64,000 nucleotides of DNA from Pleurodeles waltl (taxonomy: Eukaryota; Chordata; Amphibia; Caudata; Salamandridae): contig NC_090440.1 of the NCBI RefSeq assembly GCF_031143425.1, forward strand, positions 1,270,055,123-1,270,119,122. The letters run 5' to 3'. The notes below the pieces were generated by a model. It was not told the DNA's origin. It searched no databases and saw only the letters and a program-made list of their open reading frames with translations. Shown here piece by piece: positions 45,256 through 58,135 of this stretch (the stretch's first letter is position 1; each line of letters starts with the position of its first letter). The position numbers and the translations under genes are program-made.

Positions 45256-45930
45256 GGGCAAGATGTAGGTATATTCCAATTTGCGACTTGCAAATTGCGA
45301 GTCAGAGTGACTAACAATTTGCGAGTCGCAAATTGGAATGTAGGATGGTGTCCCTGACACCATCTGCGACTCGCAAGGGGGTCGCAAAGGCCCACCTCAT
45401 TAATATTAATGAGGTGGGTCGCAATTTGCAACCCCCTTGAGACTCGCAGCACTCAGAGGGATGGTGGCCTGCTGGAGACAGCAGACCACCATGTCTGTGA
45501 CTGCTTTCAAATAAAGCATTTTTTTTTTGTGATGCAGCCCGTTTTCCTTAAAGGAAAACGAGATGCATTACAAAACTAAAAAATTAAACGTTTTCGTTTA
45601 ATTTTTTCAGAGCAGGCCTTCTCTGGAAAAATGTTGTTAATGCCATTCACAAAGGCGAAAGGGTCCCATGGGACCCCTTCCCTTTTGCGAATGGGTTAGC
45701 ACCCATATGAAATGGGTGCTAACTGTGATTGCTTTGCGACCGCATTCGCGGTCACAAAGCAATCTGGCATTGCACTGCGACTCGCAATTAGGAAGGGGAC
45801 TCCCCTTCCTATTTGCGACTCACAAACCCGTTTTGCAATTCGGTAACCAGGTTACCGAATCACGAAAGGGGTTTTGTGCATTGCCAAGTGCAGTTTGCAC
45901 ATCGCAAACTGCGAAATTCGCCCCATGTGC
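45256..45930. repeat. palindrome-rich repeat unit
   Basis: A chain of inverted repeats built on gcgac/gtcgc words: 16-bp arms attccaatttgcgact at 45273-45339, a perfect 28-bp palindrome at 45391-45418, a 10-bp-arm hairpin at 45540-45560, and imperfect hairpins near 45640-45690, 45700-45722, 45728-45762, 45792-45815 and 45835-45862. I do not recognise the family. Confidence 0.65.
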
Positions 45931-47449
45931 TCTGAGGGAGGAAAATGGGCCAAAGTTCACCAAACTTTAGAATACCATAACTTGGGCCCCATTCGGCCAA
46001 TTTGGATGATCCTGGGCTCATTTTACTTTTGGTGGTGAGCTTCATCCACCAGGGGTAGTCCTCCCTCCTCACCTACAAAGTGGTGCAGTCCTCTAAAAGC
46101 TGGTCCACCCTGCTTCCTGCACCAGTTCTCCTTTTTGACTTTGTTGGTGACTGCAGAAAAGTCCAGAGATTCTCCAACAGTTCCTTAGGGGGGGTAAGGA
46201 GGCCAGCCTCACTGGCCACTGGGGAGATTTACTGGTCCTGGTATCAATTGGACAGAGTCTTGGGTCCTGGGTGTGTGCACAGACGGTTCCTCCTTCCAGT
46301 TCTTCATGGCAGTCTCAAGTTCCAGCAGCGAAGTAGGTAGAAAATTTGCAGGCGAGAGAGTGTGCTTCCCTTGTACAAGGATTTATAAAGGGGAAAGGAA
46401 GGTTCCAGAGGACAGGCACCACTAACTAATCCTGGGTTGCCAGATCACCTCTCCTCCCCTGTCTCAACCCTCCTGCACAGCATATTGGGACAGTCCAAAA
46501 TGGCATCATCCAGGAGCCCCTGGTCCCATAAGCACCTGGGGTCTCAGTCCATCCCTCACTGACATCACTTCCAGAAACATGCACACTAGACGTTCAAAGG
46601 GAGCTTCACAGTGGGTTTGCACCACATGGCTGGGCACTCGCCTTTGTTCAGTGGGCTTCTGCAGGCCCATCCCTGGTGCAGTGTGACAGCTGGGTGATTG
46701 ATACAGATCATTCCACCCCACCTCTTGCCGGCTTCAGAAGCAAGGAGAAGCATTGCTAGTTGCTCCTTTTGTGTGGTCTAGCCTTTGTTCCTGCTGCTGG
46801 AGAAAATGTAATTACTTGGCACAGCAGGGTGGCAAAAGGCCTGGGCTCTGATCCTGAGCTGAGCCAGGAAAACATGTAAAGTCTGAATGACCCACAAGAT
46901 GTAGTTATCATTTTGAAAGTTCCAAATGTGACTTTTCTGCACAGGTTGCACTCCAATTCAAGTTGTCAATGGTCTCTGTAGGTTTACAGGAAGTGAAAGT
47001 ACATTCTACGGCAGTTCCCTCCCAATGTGTATGATGGAGTGTCAGTATTCTTCAAACGACAAAGCACACTGACTTTCTCTAATAGTGTACACTACCCTCA
47101 TGATGACTATCCCAGGTGAATATTTATCCCTGAAGAGTCCCCATTGTGCCATGGCTGCCTGTGCACTGTTACTGGCTGTACACAACAGTCACACACGCAG
47201 CCCACACATGCATGTACGTACGTGTTCACATGTAACCATCCAAGTGCCCCTTACCCTTGCTGCGTTGCAGCAGCCTTACTGTAAAAGGTGGACACTGTGG
47301 GTGAGACAAACGTTGTGAGGCTCATCCACAGTAAAAAGTTCAAAAACTGGGTGAAAATATTGGGCCCTACTATTGGGGCAGAACCCAGTGCAACAATCAT
47401 GGAGATACCTCTCTTCTGAGTGATAGCTATGCCTCTCTGATATTTAGAT

Positions 47450-47985
47450 AATTAGGCACAGATTTAAGGGTCTTTAGCGCCTCCATGCGCTGCATTAGCC
47501 TTATTTTTTATGATAATGTGGCCCAACAAGGCCAAAATCGGTGCGCCAAATTGGCAAACTCTTGCAATGCATGCATTGCCACTTTGTAACACTTTGCGCT
47601 ACATTATGCCTGCGCCAGGGATAATGTATGCAAAAGGGGCGTTCCCCCATTAGGGGCACAAAGAAATCTATAAGATTTCTTTCCACCATTTGTTTCCGCA
47701 CTTTTAATGCCTGCTCAGAGCAGACCTTAACAGGAGGCCCTCCATTGTTTACAAGGGGCCTCTATGGGCTTTGCAGAATTAGTGTCAATATTTTTTATGC
47801 TAATTTTGCAAAACTCTGAACTAGAGTCAAAAATTCTGATGCTAGTTTCCTAAGTACCACCATGGCATGCTGTATCTTAGATACAGTGCACACATGGTGG
47901 CGTTAGGAGGGTGCTACAGGACACAAGTAAAGTGGCGCAGCATTAGGTGCAGCGAGACTTTTCATAAATCAGGCCGTGTTGTTTC
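47450..47985. repeat. MITE-like repeat copy 3
   Basis: Opens taattaggcacagatttaag and closes cttttcataaatcaggccg, which are imperfect inverses. Internally it has gcgc-rich words and a hairpin around tgtatcttagatacag (47869-47884). Related in its ends to the repeats at 24608 and 36664. Confidence 0.4.
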
Positions 47986-49077
47986 CCTCTTAGTAAATAG
48001 TACTGCAGATTAGTGTCCAAGGGAGATGTAAATTAGTTAAAAATTAACATTAAAAAGTGGGGTGAAGACCAAATCTAGCGTGTGATCACTAGATTTGATT
48101 TTACCATCACTGTCATGCTAGTTTTCTAAATAATTTACTTCTTTCTTGAACAGAACAATATGCAGTATTTACTTGGGGTATAAGCAGTGGTCGTTCAAAA
48201 ACTACCTTCTTTTCCACCCATAGAGGTCACTCTTGCTTGAAAATTTCAGGAGATAGTATCAGATAAGAAACAACAGAATCACTAACTTAAAGACGCAGCA
48301 CACATGTGTTCATAATTTGTGTCCTGGACTATTAGCAAATTATATTTGCTGGCATCAGCAAAACACTATTCTATCAGGCACATCAGATCTTCCACACCCA
48401 GGTATAACTCTGAGGCATAACACTAAGGTAGCTGAAGCCTAACACCACTACACCGCACCAGCACTGAATAATATTAGAGTGAATTTTGAGAAAAGATTAT
48501 AAAGATACTTATTCTGCAGCACTCCAGAGAAATAATAAACTGATTACTGAAATGTATGATTGCTGATTTGCTCAATAATTCTGTGAGCAATGGGAATCAA
48601 CCTTCCCAGTCACAGTCATTTTGTAATTCTTTGACGGAATTCTTCCATGATAAGATGTGCAAAATGTGAGCCCATGTTGTTTTGGTAATAATGTTTCTGT
48701 TCTTTCTAAACACACTGAATTCTACAGGAGCAGAACTTCTGTACTACTAATGATAAACTTAGGCTCTCCAATACAAGTTTAAACCCCCAAGAGATTTACA
48801 TTTAGCTCCAGATTATCTCAACAATTGTTAAAGTATTTTCCTCTGTGCAAATTTTTGAAGACAACTTGTTTGTGGGAATTTGTGATGTTAATGATGTACA
48901 TGGCCTTAACTGATGAACTAACAAAGATGTACTCGAAACAAATTTAATTAGGTGGTTTAAAGGTGTGACAAATAATGAAATATAGTAATGCCACATTTCC
49001 ATGCAAGACTCCATTTTAATAGAATGGGTAGAGTTTATGATCACTGCTCCTTTACTCAAAAAACTTCTGGTCCTTAC

Positions 49078-50116
49078 TGTAAGAAAGTACCATCTTGCCT
49101 GGCATGTTACCCACATTTTTACATGTATGTCAGTTTGTTTTTGCCTGTCTCACTGGGATCCTGCTAGCCAGGATCCCAGTGCTCATAGTTTGTGGCCTGA
49201 ATGTGTGATTCTGTGTGGTAACTAACTGTGTCACTGAGGCTCTGTTAACCAGAATCTCAGTGCTTATGCTCTCTCTGCCTTTAAAATTGTCACTATAGGC
49301 TAGTGATCATTATCACCAATTCTAATTGGCACACTGGAACACCCATATAATTCCCTAGTATTTGGTACCTAGGTTCCCAGGGTAGTGGGGTTCCAGGAGA
49401 TCCCTATGGGCTGCAGCATTTCTTTTGCCACCCATAGGGAGCTCAGACAAATCGTACACAGGACTGCCACTGCAGCCTTAGTGAAATAACGCACACGTTA
49501 TTTCACAGCCATTTTTCACTGCACTAAAGTAACTTATAAGTCACCTAAATGTCTAGCCTTCACTTGCTGAAGGTTAGGTGCAAAGTTACTAAGTGTGAGT
49601 GCACCCTTGCACTAGCAAAGGTGCCCCGACATAGTTCAGAGCCATTTCCCCTGACTTTGTGAGTGCGGGGACACCATTACACGTGTGCGCTACATATAGG
49701 TCAATACCTATATGTAGCTTCACAATGGTAACTCCGAATGTGGCCATATAACATGTCTAAGATCATGGAATTGTCCCCAAACGCCAAATCTGGTATTGGG
49801 GAGCCAATCCCATGCATCCCCGGGGCTCCACTATGGATCCTGTGTACTGCCTAACCAGCTCTCTGGGGTTTTCTGGGCAGCCCAGTCCCAGGAAGGCAGA
49901 ACAAAGAATTTCCTCTGAGAGACGGTGTTACACCCTCTCCCTTTGGAAATAAGTGTTAAGGGCTGGGGAGGAGTAGCCTCCCCGAGCCTCTGGAAATGCT
50001 TTAAAGGGCACAGATTGTGCCCTCCTTGCATGAGGCAGTCTACACCAGTTCAGGGAACCCCCAGTCCCTGTTCTGGTGCGAAACTGGGCAAAGGAAAGGG
50101 GAGTGACCCTCCCCTG
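49078..50116 (+). repeat. LTR mosaic segment A (forward, LTR start)
   Basis: Begins TGTAAGAAAGTACCATCTTG and follows the E1-nested LTR for its first ~1.1 kb, with clear divergence, so it is an older relative. It ends in cctcccctg, where segment B begins. Confidence 0.85.
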
Positions 50117-51926
50117 TGTAGGAGGCTGGCCTGGCTTATAGTGGGTACCTTGTGGTTCTTACACCTTGTGCCAGGTCCAGTTATTCCTTATTAGTAGACT
50201 AGTAGTGTTCTAGCAGCTTAGGCTGATAGAGATAGCTATAGCAGAGCAGCTTAGGCTGAGATATGCAAAGCTCCTACTATACCACTTACATCATATAGCA
50301 CTATATCATAAGAAACATAATACTCAGAGTTACTAAAAATAAAGGCACTTTATTTTAGTGACAATATGCCAAAAGTATCTCAGAGGATATACTCCCTTAG
50401 GAGGTAGGTAAAATACACAAAATATACACACACACCAAAATCAGATAAGTAAACAGTTAGAAAAGTATTGCAAACCTTGTAGAATACAATAGAATGCAAT
50501 AGGCCTAGGGGCAACACAAACCATATACTCTGAAAGTAGAATGAGAACCACGAATGGGCCCCTAGGCTAGTGTAGTGTGTAGAGGGTCGCTGGGAGTGTA
50601 AGAAAACACTAAGGGTGTCCAAGATTCCCTACCCCAAGACCCTGAAAAGTAGGAGTAAAGTACTACTATTTCCCCACAAACACACTAAACTTGTGATAGA
50701 GGATTTTGCAAAGACCACAACAGACTGCAAAGCACTGAAGACGGATTCCTGGACCTGAGGACCTGCAAAGGAAGGGGACCAAGTCCAAGAGTCGTGAAAG
50801 TGTCAGAGGGGGCAGGAGCCCACTAAACCGATAGTAAAGGTGCAAAGTGGCTGCCTCCAGATGGAAGAAGCTGAAGATTCTGCAACAACGAAAGGTGCTA
50901 AGAACTTCTTCTTCATGCAGAAGATGTCCCACGGAGTGCTGGAGGATGCAGAGTCGTTTTGTGGGCAAAACACTGCAAACAAGCCTTGCTAGCTGCAAGA
51001 GTTGCAGTTGAAGAAAAAGGGTGCTGCCCGGGCCCAGGAAGGACCAGGATGTCGCTACTTGGGAAAGGAGACAGATGGGGCTCTCAGCAATAAAGAGACC
51101 ACACACATAAGAAGGTAGCACTCACAGAAGTCCCTGAACACGGGTTCAAGAGGACTGAGCATGGCGGTTGTCTCAACACTACAAAAGAGGGTCCCACAAA
51201 GCCTGAAGTCAATTCAGGGAGTTGAGCAATGCTGGGGACCTGGGTTTGGTGGTGCAGAAAGGATTCCTTTGAAAGATGCACAGGAGCCCTAGCAGCTGCA
51301 GTTCACACAGAGCACAGGATTACTGTCTGGAGATGGGATCCAAGGACTTACCCCCTCCAAATTTGGACAGTTGGACAACTGGACAGTCTGGGTCACTTGA
51401 GTCCACCACCTGTGTTCCAGGGGCCACGATCGTCAAGATGAGAGGGATCCCAGAGTACCGGTGACACTGAAGTTTGGTGCCTGCTGAAGTAGGGGAAAAA
51501 TTCTGTCAACCCACAGGGGATTTCTTCATGACTTCCAGTCCAGAATTAAGGCAGGCAGCCCCAAAGCATGCACCACCAGGAAACAGTCGAGAAATCCAGC
51601 AGGATTAGGTGCTACAGTGTCACTGGTAGTCTTCTTGCTGCTTTGTTGCAGTTTTGTAGGTGTCCTGGAGCAGTCAGTGGTCGATCCTTGGCAGAAGTTG
51701 AAGAGAGAGGTGTAGAGGAACTCTGGTGAATTCTTGCAAGTCGTTATCTGAGGAAAAGCCCACTGGAGGGACCCTAAATAGCCCTCAGAGGAGGATTGGC
51801 CACCTAGTCAGGTAAGCACCTATCAGGAGCGGTCTCTGACATCACCTGCTGGCACAGGCCTCCAGACTGCCCTCACACCTCTGGATCCAAGATGGCAGAG
51901 GTCTGGGACACACTGGAGGAGCTCTT
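50117..51926 (-). repeat. LTR mosaic segment B (inverted, LTR end)
   Basis: Starts exactly with the inverse of an LTR 3' terminus (TGTAGGAGGCTGGCCTGGCT). It runs backward to the LTR position of ~1.13 kb (ggaggagctct), including an inverted poly(A) region near 50340. Together A and B cover nearly a full LTR with its second part flipped. Confidence 0.85.
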
Positions 51927-52318
51927 GGCCATTTCCCCGGACTTTGTGAGTACGGGGACACCATTACACGTGTAAACTACATATAGGTATACCTATGTGT
52001 AGCTTCACAATGATAACTCCGAACATGGCCATGTAACATGTCTAAGATCATGGAATTGTCCTCCCAATAACAATCTGGTATTGGGGTGCCAATCCCATGC
52101 ATCCCCGGGGCTCCAGCATGGACCCCGGGTACTGCTAAACTAGCTCTCTGGGGTTTTCTCTGCAGCTACTGCTGCTGCCAACCCTCAGACAGGTTTCTGC
52201 TCCTCTGGGGCCTGGGCAGCCCAGTCCCAGGAAGGCAGAACAAAGGATTTCCTCTGAGAGAGGGTGTTACACCCTCTCCCTTTCAAAATAGGTGTTAAGG
52301 GCCTGAGAGGAGTAGCCT
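51927..52318 (+). repeat. LTR mosaic segment C (forward, internal LTR piece)
   Basis: Forward LTR sequence corresponding to LTR positions ~565-960, which duplicates part of segment A. It ends at gaggagtagcctg, next to DIRS-related sequence. Confidence 0.8.
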
Positions 52319-52694
52319 GTCCATAGTCTGCCTTCCACCCCTTACGTGGCTATGTAAGGGGTGTGCCACCATGCTGCCAGCTACATTCCCATGCAAGATT
52401 CCCAATCTATGCAAGGATGTGGGCGTGGTGCTTTCAAACCTACAGGGTCTGGAAGCCAGAAATCATACACCACCCAGCCCCAGGCAGCTGCAGCCTCCAA
52501 GCCCCTCTAGTTTGATTTTACAGGACTGCTTGTCCAGTTGGAGGGAGAATTCAGCATCATGTCCTCCATTGGTAGTCCATTACATCGGCCACATGGGTAT
52601 TGCAGATCATTCAGAAGAGCTACACCCTTCCTTTCCAATCCTTTCCTCTCCCTATACTGCCAACACAAGAATGACTGGTGGAGGATCACATGAC

Positions 52695-53330
52695 TTTTCT
52701 TAAAGAGGAAGTTATGGCTGTTTTGGCCAAGGGAGCCATTGAAGCGGTTCAGTTGTCAGAAGTAGGTGGTGGTGGTTTTTCCTGCTACGTTCTGATAGCC
52801 AAATTCTAGACCTATGACTGTCAAGCTCTTCCTCAAGAAAGATAGATTCAAGATGTTCGCTTTGGCTCAGGTCTTGTCTGCCCTAGACCAAGGAGACTGG
52901 TAGTGCTGGACTTCCAGGATGCATATTTCCACATCCCCATCTTGCCTGCCCACAAGTGTTACCTGTAGTTCAAGGTAGGCCATAAGCACTTTCAGTTCAC
53001 TGGCTCCCTTTTGACCTTACCAGTGCCCCTTGGGTGTTGACTAAGGAACTGGTGGTGGTCACAGCCCATCTGCGCAAGTTAAGAGTTTCAGTCTTCCCTT
53101 ACCTTGACGACCAGCTGTTGAAGCCAAGCTCACCCCAGTTTGTCGTTTCCAACCTCTAGACTATGGCGAACCTCCTGCACTCGCTGGGGTTCACTATGAA
53201 CATGTTGAAGTCAAACCTGACTCCTCAGATGCTCCCTTTCATTGGAGCACTTCTGGACACAGTGCAGTTTCGGGCTTATCCTCCAGAGCAGTGAGTCCAG
53301 GATATTCAGGTTATGATACCGACGTTTCAT
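52695..53330 (+). pseudogene. DIRS reverse transcriptase remnant
   Basis: Pieces in several frames: EEVMAVLAKGAIEAV, FKMFALAQVLSALDQGDW, FQDAYFHIPILPAHKCY, and FPYLDD at ~53094-53111 carrying the catalytic Asp pair, then LPFIGALLDTVQFRAYPPEQ. Stops and indels are scattered throughout. Confidence 0.8.
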
Positions 53331-53569
53331 CTTCTATCCTGAGTTTTAGGGAGGCTAACTCTAAGGCTGCTGGGCCTCATGGCCTCTAGTCTCCTTCAAG
53401 TGATTCATACCAGATAGCATATGCGGACTCTGCAGTGGAACTTGAAGTTACAGTGGGCGCAGCATCAGGGGAATCTCTCGGACATGGTCCAGATGTTGGA
53501 CGGAACTACAAAATACCTGCAGTGATGGATTACAAATCACAATTGTGTCAAAGGCAGATTCCTCTCCCT

Positions 53570-53840
53570 TCCCCAACAAGATTTCACAGTAGTGACAGAT
53601 GTGTCACTTCTGGGATGTGGTGGCTATCTTCAAGAGGTGCAGATCAGAGGACTCTGATCTCCGACGGAGTAGGGGCTCCACATCAACTTTCTGAAGCTCT
53701 GTGCAATTTGGCTAGCACTGAAAGCATTTCCTCCCTTTGTCAAGTTGAAGGTAGTGCTGGTGTTAATGGACAACCTCACAAATGTGGTTGTTCAACAAGC
53801 AGGGTGCTGTGGGGTTGCACACCTTTGATGAGGGGCCCTC
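53570..53840 (+). pseudogene. DIRS RNase H remnant
   Basis: In one frame, VTDVSLLGCGGYLQE (near 53590) and VLMDNLTNVVVQQAG (near 53760) are recognisable acidic motifs of the family. An overlapping 162-codon frame at 53435-53923 is a shadow. Confidence 0.65.
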
Positions 53841-54819
53841 CATCGCTGGACATGGCTGGAACAGCAGAGCATAAACCTGGTGGTTCAACACCTGGCAGGT
53901 TCTCTAAACACCAGGACAGATGAACTCAGCCATCAATGCCTAGAGGATCATGAGTAGCATCTCCATTTGGAAGGGGCACAAGGACTCTTTCAGCAGTGGG
54001 GAGAGCCTTGGTTAGATCTGTTTGCCTCTGAAGAGAACGTGCAATGTCAGAGGTGTTGAACTTTGGAGTTTCCAAGACGGCAATCGCTCGGCAATGCTTT
54101 TCGCCGTGAATGGAGATCAATTCACCTGTACGCCTTTCCACCCATACCACTTTTGCCCAGAGTTCTCAAGAAGATCTAGAACGATCGGGCCCAAGTAATC
54201 CTTATGGCTCCTGATTGGGCATGTAGAATCTGGTTTCCCAAGCTTTTGAAAATGAGCATTGATCCTCTGATCAGGCTCCCTTTTCTGGGGGATCTTCTGT
54301 TGCAGCAGCAGGGTAGGGTCTTCTACCCAAACCTATCAACTCTACGTCTTTATACGTGGAGATTGAGTGGTTACAGTTAACACCCTTCAACCTTTCATTC
54401 GAAGTCTGTTATTCTGGCGACCAGGTGTTCCTCCACCAAAATGATATACGCCTGTCATTGGCAAAAATGTGTAAAATATTATACATAGAAGTCTATAGAT
54501 CCTCTTTCTGCTTCATTATCTGATGTTCTTTTCATTCTGTATATTGCCCAACAGGGCTCTCCCCTGGGCATTCCTATGGGCTTTCAGTCTGCTCTTTCTG
54601 CTTTTCTGCGGCTGCCTGACCAACCCTCTTTATTTAAGACCCCCTATTGTAAATAGGTTTCTTATGTTTCCACCTTCGCCCTTCGTTATGCCTCAGTGGG
54701 ACTTAAACCTTGTTCTTACATTCCTGATGTGTGCTCCTTTTCTGACACTCTATATTTGTCCCCTCAGGCTGCTCACTATCAAAACAGCAGTTTTCGTGGC
54801 CATAACATCTACCTAGAGG

Positions 54820-55365
54820 GTGGATGAGCAGCAGGTTTTGTCAACCAAACCTCCATATCTTACAGTGTTTCCTGATAAAGTGATGCTTTGCACCCATGCC
54901 TCTTACCTTCCAAAGGTGGTGACCCCATTTCATTTGGGGCAGACTGTCAGCCTGCAAACCTTCCTTGCTCTCCTGTATCTTTCTAAGGAAGGGGAGCGAC
55001 TCCTGCCACTGGAACCAAAAAGAACGTTGTCATTCTACATTGACCGTACAAAAGACTTCCAGGTGGACGACCAACTTTTTGAGGGACATGTGGGAGCAAA
55101 GAAAGGTCAGGCAGTGCACAATCAAACCTTTTCACGCTGGGTCATTCTCTGTATACAAATCTGGTATGCACTGGCCAAAAAGCTGCCTGCTGAGGGCTTG
55201 AGAGCCCATTCCACCAGGGGTAAAGCTGGGACCATAGCAGTCGCACACAGTGTCCTGGACATCTGCCAGGCAGCAACATGGGCATCCCTGCACAAGTTTG
55301 CAAAACATTACTGCCTAGACATTCAGGTCTGCAGAGATGGACATTTCACCTGTTCAGTCCTGTAG
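54820..55365 (+). pseudogene. DIRS tyrosine recombinase, C-terminal 181 aa
   Basis: An open frame with the catalytic His-x-x-Arg motif (RAHSTRGKAG, ~55204) and the tyrosine in FAKHYCLD (~55305), preceded by TWASLHK. The N-terminal half (54600-54819) is broken by stops. The enzyme would integrate circular cDNA by recombination. Confidence 0.82.
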
Positions 55366-55897
55366 GACTTCCTAGTATAGGAAAATGTGTCCATAGCCCA
55401 CCACCAGGATGGTATTGTTGGGTATCTATTCAAAGGTAAGGAATCTGCATCTAGAAGTCTCTCTTAGATGAACAAGTTACTTACCTTCGGTAACGCATTA
55501 TCTAATAGAGACTATAGCCCTCATTACAACATTGGCGGGAAATGCCGAATACCGCCATGCAGAAGACCACCAACACACTGCTGAGGCCGCGGAATTCCGC
55601 CACAGCTATTACGACCCACAGCTCAGAACCCGCCAAAATCTAAACATCCACACAAGTCCGCCACACCAAAGGTCAGTGATAAACTGGCGATAACAAAACC
55701 GACACCGTCACGCCAACAGGAATACTCCCACACTATCACGAATCCACGCAGCGGTCTTTCAACCGTGGTATTCAATTGGTGATACACACCGCTGCGCTCA
55801 AAATACACACACATTTACAAAACACTACCACATTGGACAAATCAAAATACACACACCTGATACACATACACACACCACTCCCACACACCCAATACGA

Positions 55898-55904
55898 TAT
55901 AAAA
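55898..55904 (+). promoter_or_regulatory. TATA box of E3 mybA
   Basis: TATAAAA in a CA-rich leader, 251 bp upstream of the ATG at 56149, aligned with the E1 and E2 boxes. Confidence 0.5.
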
Positions 55905-56148
55905 AACACACACCCACATTACCCACAAACCCACAAACCCTTACTACCCAAAACTTTGAAGAAGGCCAGAGAGACAGCAAAGCAAAGACAACATCAGCAT
56001 ACAGAGGCACATAACACCATCAGACATACACATCCACACACAAAACAACACACACCCCTAAACATCACCCCACACATCACAACACACACCACCTCACACA
56101 TCACCCACACATCACCCACACCAACTCACACATCACCCACACCACCCC

Positions 56149-57667
56149 ATGGCACCACAAAGACAACCCAGGTTTTCTGAGGAGGAGCTCAGGGTCATGG
56201 TGGAGGAAATCATCTGGGTAGAGCCACAGCTATTTGGATCACCGGTGCAGCACACCACCATAGCTAGGAAGAGGGAGCTATGGCGCAGAATCGTGGGCAG
56301 GGTCAACGGAGTGGGACAGCACCCAAGAACACGGGATGACATCAGGAAGAGGTGGAACAACCTACGGGGTAAGGTGCATTCCGTGGTCTCAAGACACCAC
56401 ATTGTGGTTCAGAGGACGTGCGGCGGACACCCACCTCCTCCCCCACAACTAACAACATGGGAGGAGCAGGTCTTGGCTATACTGCATCCTGAGGGCCTTG
56501 CAGGAGTAGCTGGAGGAATGGACTCTGGTAAGTTAAATCTTTCACTACTTCATCCCCCACCCTACCTGCATGCTAACACATAGCCCCAAGCTCGCCCTCA
56601 CCCCCATCACTCCAACTCCTCACATATGTCCCACTATCACAAACCACACATTCCAACACCAAGCCCTGCATGCAACAACAAAGTATGGACACCCATCACC
56701 AATGCATGTCCACTACACATACCCACACAGACCCCTAAACAATTATCACACAAGGTCCTACACAGGAATGGAAGCACTGGCGTAGAGGGTCACCCACCCA
56801 TTGCACACCATGGCACACACAGATGCAATAATCATGCCTTTACACCCCTGAAGGACCCCTACCCAACGTCACCGGACAGGAGGTTCCAGACATGTCCACT
56901 CCCCCCACAGAAGAGGCCCACAGTGATGACAGCAGCTCTGTCCAACTGGATCTAGATGACCAGCCCCGCCCATCTGTAACCTCGGGACAGTTGGTTCCCT
57001 TCACACAGTCACAGGCCACCACAGAGCCTCCCCCTCAGGAAACACCAGTACACCACCCACCCATACCTCTGTCCCCAGGACACGTCAAGCAGCAGTGTGT
57101 CTACCACTACAGGGAACCCAGGCTAACACACCACCCCAAGAACAGTAGGGACCTGGGGGCAGTGGTAGTGGGCACACGGTTCAGGGGACAGAGGCCCAGG
57201 AAAACCGGGGAACTGGGAGGGCTGCTCTGCGACAGGGGGAGGACAGGCCCAAGGAACCCACTCTCCACGAGGCCCTCTCCATCATCATGGGAGCCTACCA
57301 TCATTCCCAGGAGACGATGGCAACAGTGCTGGCCGAGTTTCAGGAGACCCAGTGGCTGCAGGAGGAACAGTATTTGGGGTTCAGGGAGGAACTCAAATCC
57401 ATCAATACCACCCTGGGCACCATTGTAGGGGTGCTTAAGGACCTCATGAACACCAGGAGGGACACTGTGGCACAACAAGGGGCCCCTGACACTAGCCTGG
57501 ACGATGAACTGCCCATCACCTCCGCCGGTGCTAGTGGACAGGAGGCACCGCCACAGGACCACGACACCAGCACCCCACCCCCTGCAGATGGAGAACCACC
57601 CCGCAAGTGGTCCCTGAGATCAAGGACAAAGACAGAGAACAATGCCAAGACCCCCACCAAGAAATGA
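56149..57667 (+). pseudogene. E3 mybA
   Basis: Exons are 56149-56527 (379 nt as in E1 and E2) and 56854-57667, with the acceptor changed to ctgaag. The Myb/SANT-like domain is open (FSEEELRVMVEEI, LWRRIVGRVN, IRKRWNNLRGKVH). Exon 2 shifts frame near 57035 and has TAG at 57146. The coiled-coil-like end (ETMATVLAEFQETQWLQEE) and basic C-terminus are readable to the stop at 57665. The poly(A) signal is at 57854. Confidence 0.78.
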
Positions 57668-57853
57668 GACCACCCTGATTGTCATCCTTCTGTGCCACTT
57701 TGTCACCATGTCCATCCTTAAACTGCCCTAGCTCCACTTCCTATGCCCCTTTGGACAATGCACCTGTGAGACAAATAGACTGGACTCTGCCATGGACATT
57801 CCTCCACCATCACCCCATACCATTTTACAACCCCCTCCACTATTTAGCACTTA

Positions 57854-57859
57854 AATAAA
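57854..57859 (+). terminator. poly(A) signal of E3 mybA
   Basis: AATAAA in cacttaaataaacaccctt, the same context as E1. Confidence 0.65.
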
Positions 57860-58135
57860 CACCCTTGCATCACAAAACAATCTGGAGTCAGTCTGTGCTT
57901 TCACAATTGTGTATTAGCAATAACTGAGGGAAATAGCAATGTCCATATTATTGTCAACATACCTATGTCACACAGCTGTACTCCATGAGGTAACATAGCA
58001 GAGGTCACACAGTGGGACCCACATCTGTCAAATCGAAAGGGAAAGTGACAAATCAGGGTCCATACACTGGGTGAAAGTGTCAGACAGATGAGAGGTCGAA
58101 CAATTTTATCAGATGTAGGAGGCAGTGATGTCTTC

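Larger units (their letters stand above)
45253..49077. other. non-genic spacer between E4 and the LTR mosaic
   Basis: No coding region supported. It contains a palindrome-rich repeat (45256-45930) and a MITE-like repeat (47450-47985). 46080-46970 has an LTR-like look (tataaa-type stretch near 46380, no identified ends). 48000-49077 shows nothing I recognise. Confidence 0.5.
52319..55515 (+). mobile_element. decayed DIRS-type retrotransposon, interrupted by E3
   Basis: Contains, in order, DIRS-type reverse transcriptase, RNase H and tyrosine recombinase remnants with many frame breaks. The 3' non-coding part (cttaccttcggtaacgcatt) is cut by Harbinger E3 at 55516 and continues at 63892. DIRS elements use a tyrosine recombinase in place of an integrase. 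The leftmost 300-350 bases are too decayed to assign. Confidence 0.8.

Noticed and set aside
46080..46970. Possible solo LTR
   Set aside because: LTR-like texture and a TATA-like stretch, but no TG...CA ends or target duplication found.
53435..53923. 162-codon ORF in the DIRS region
   Set aside because: The recognisable RNase H motifs lie in a different frame, so this is a shadow frame.
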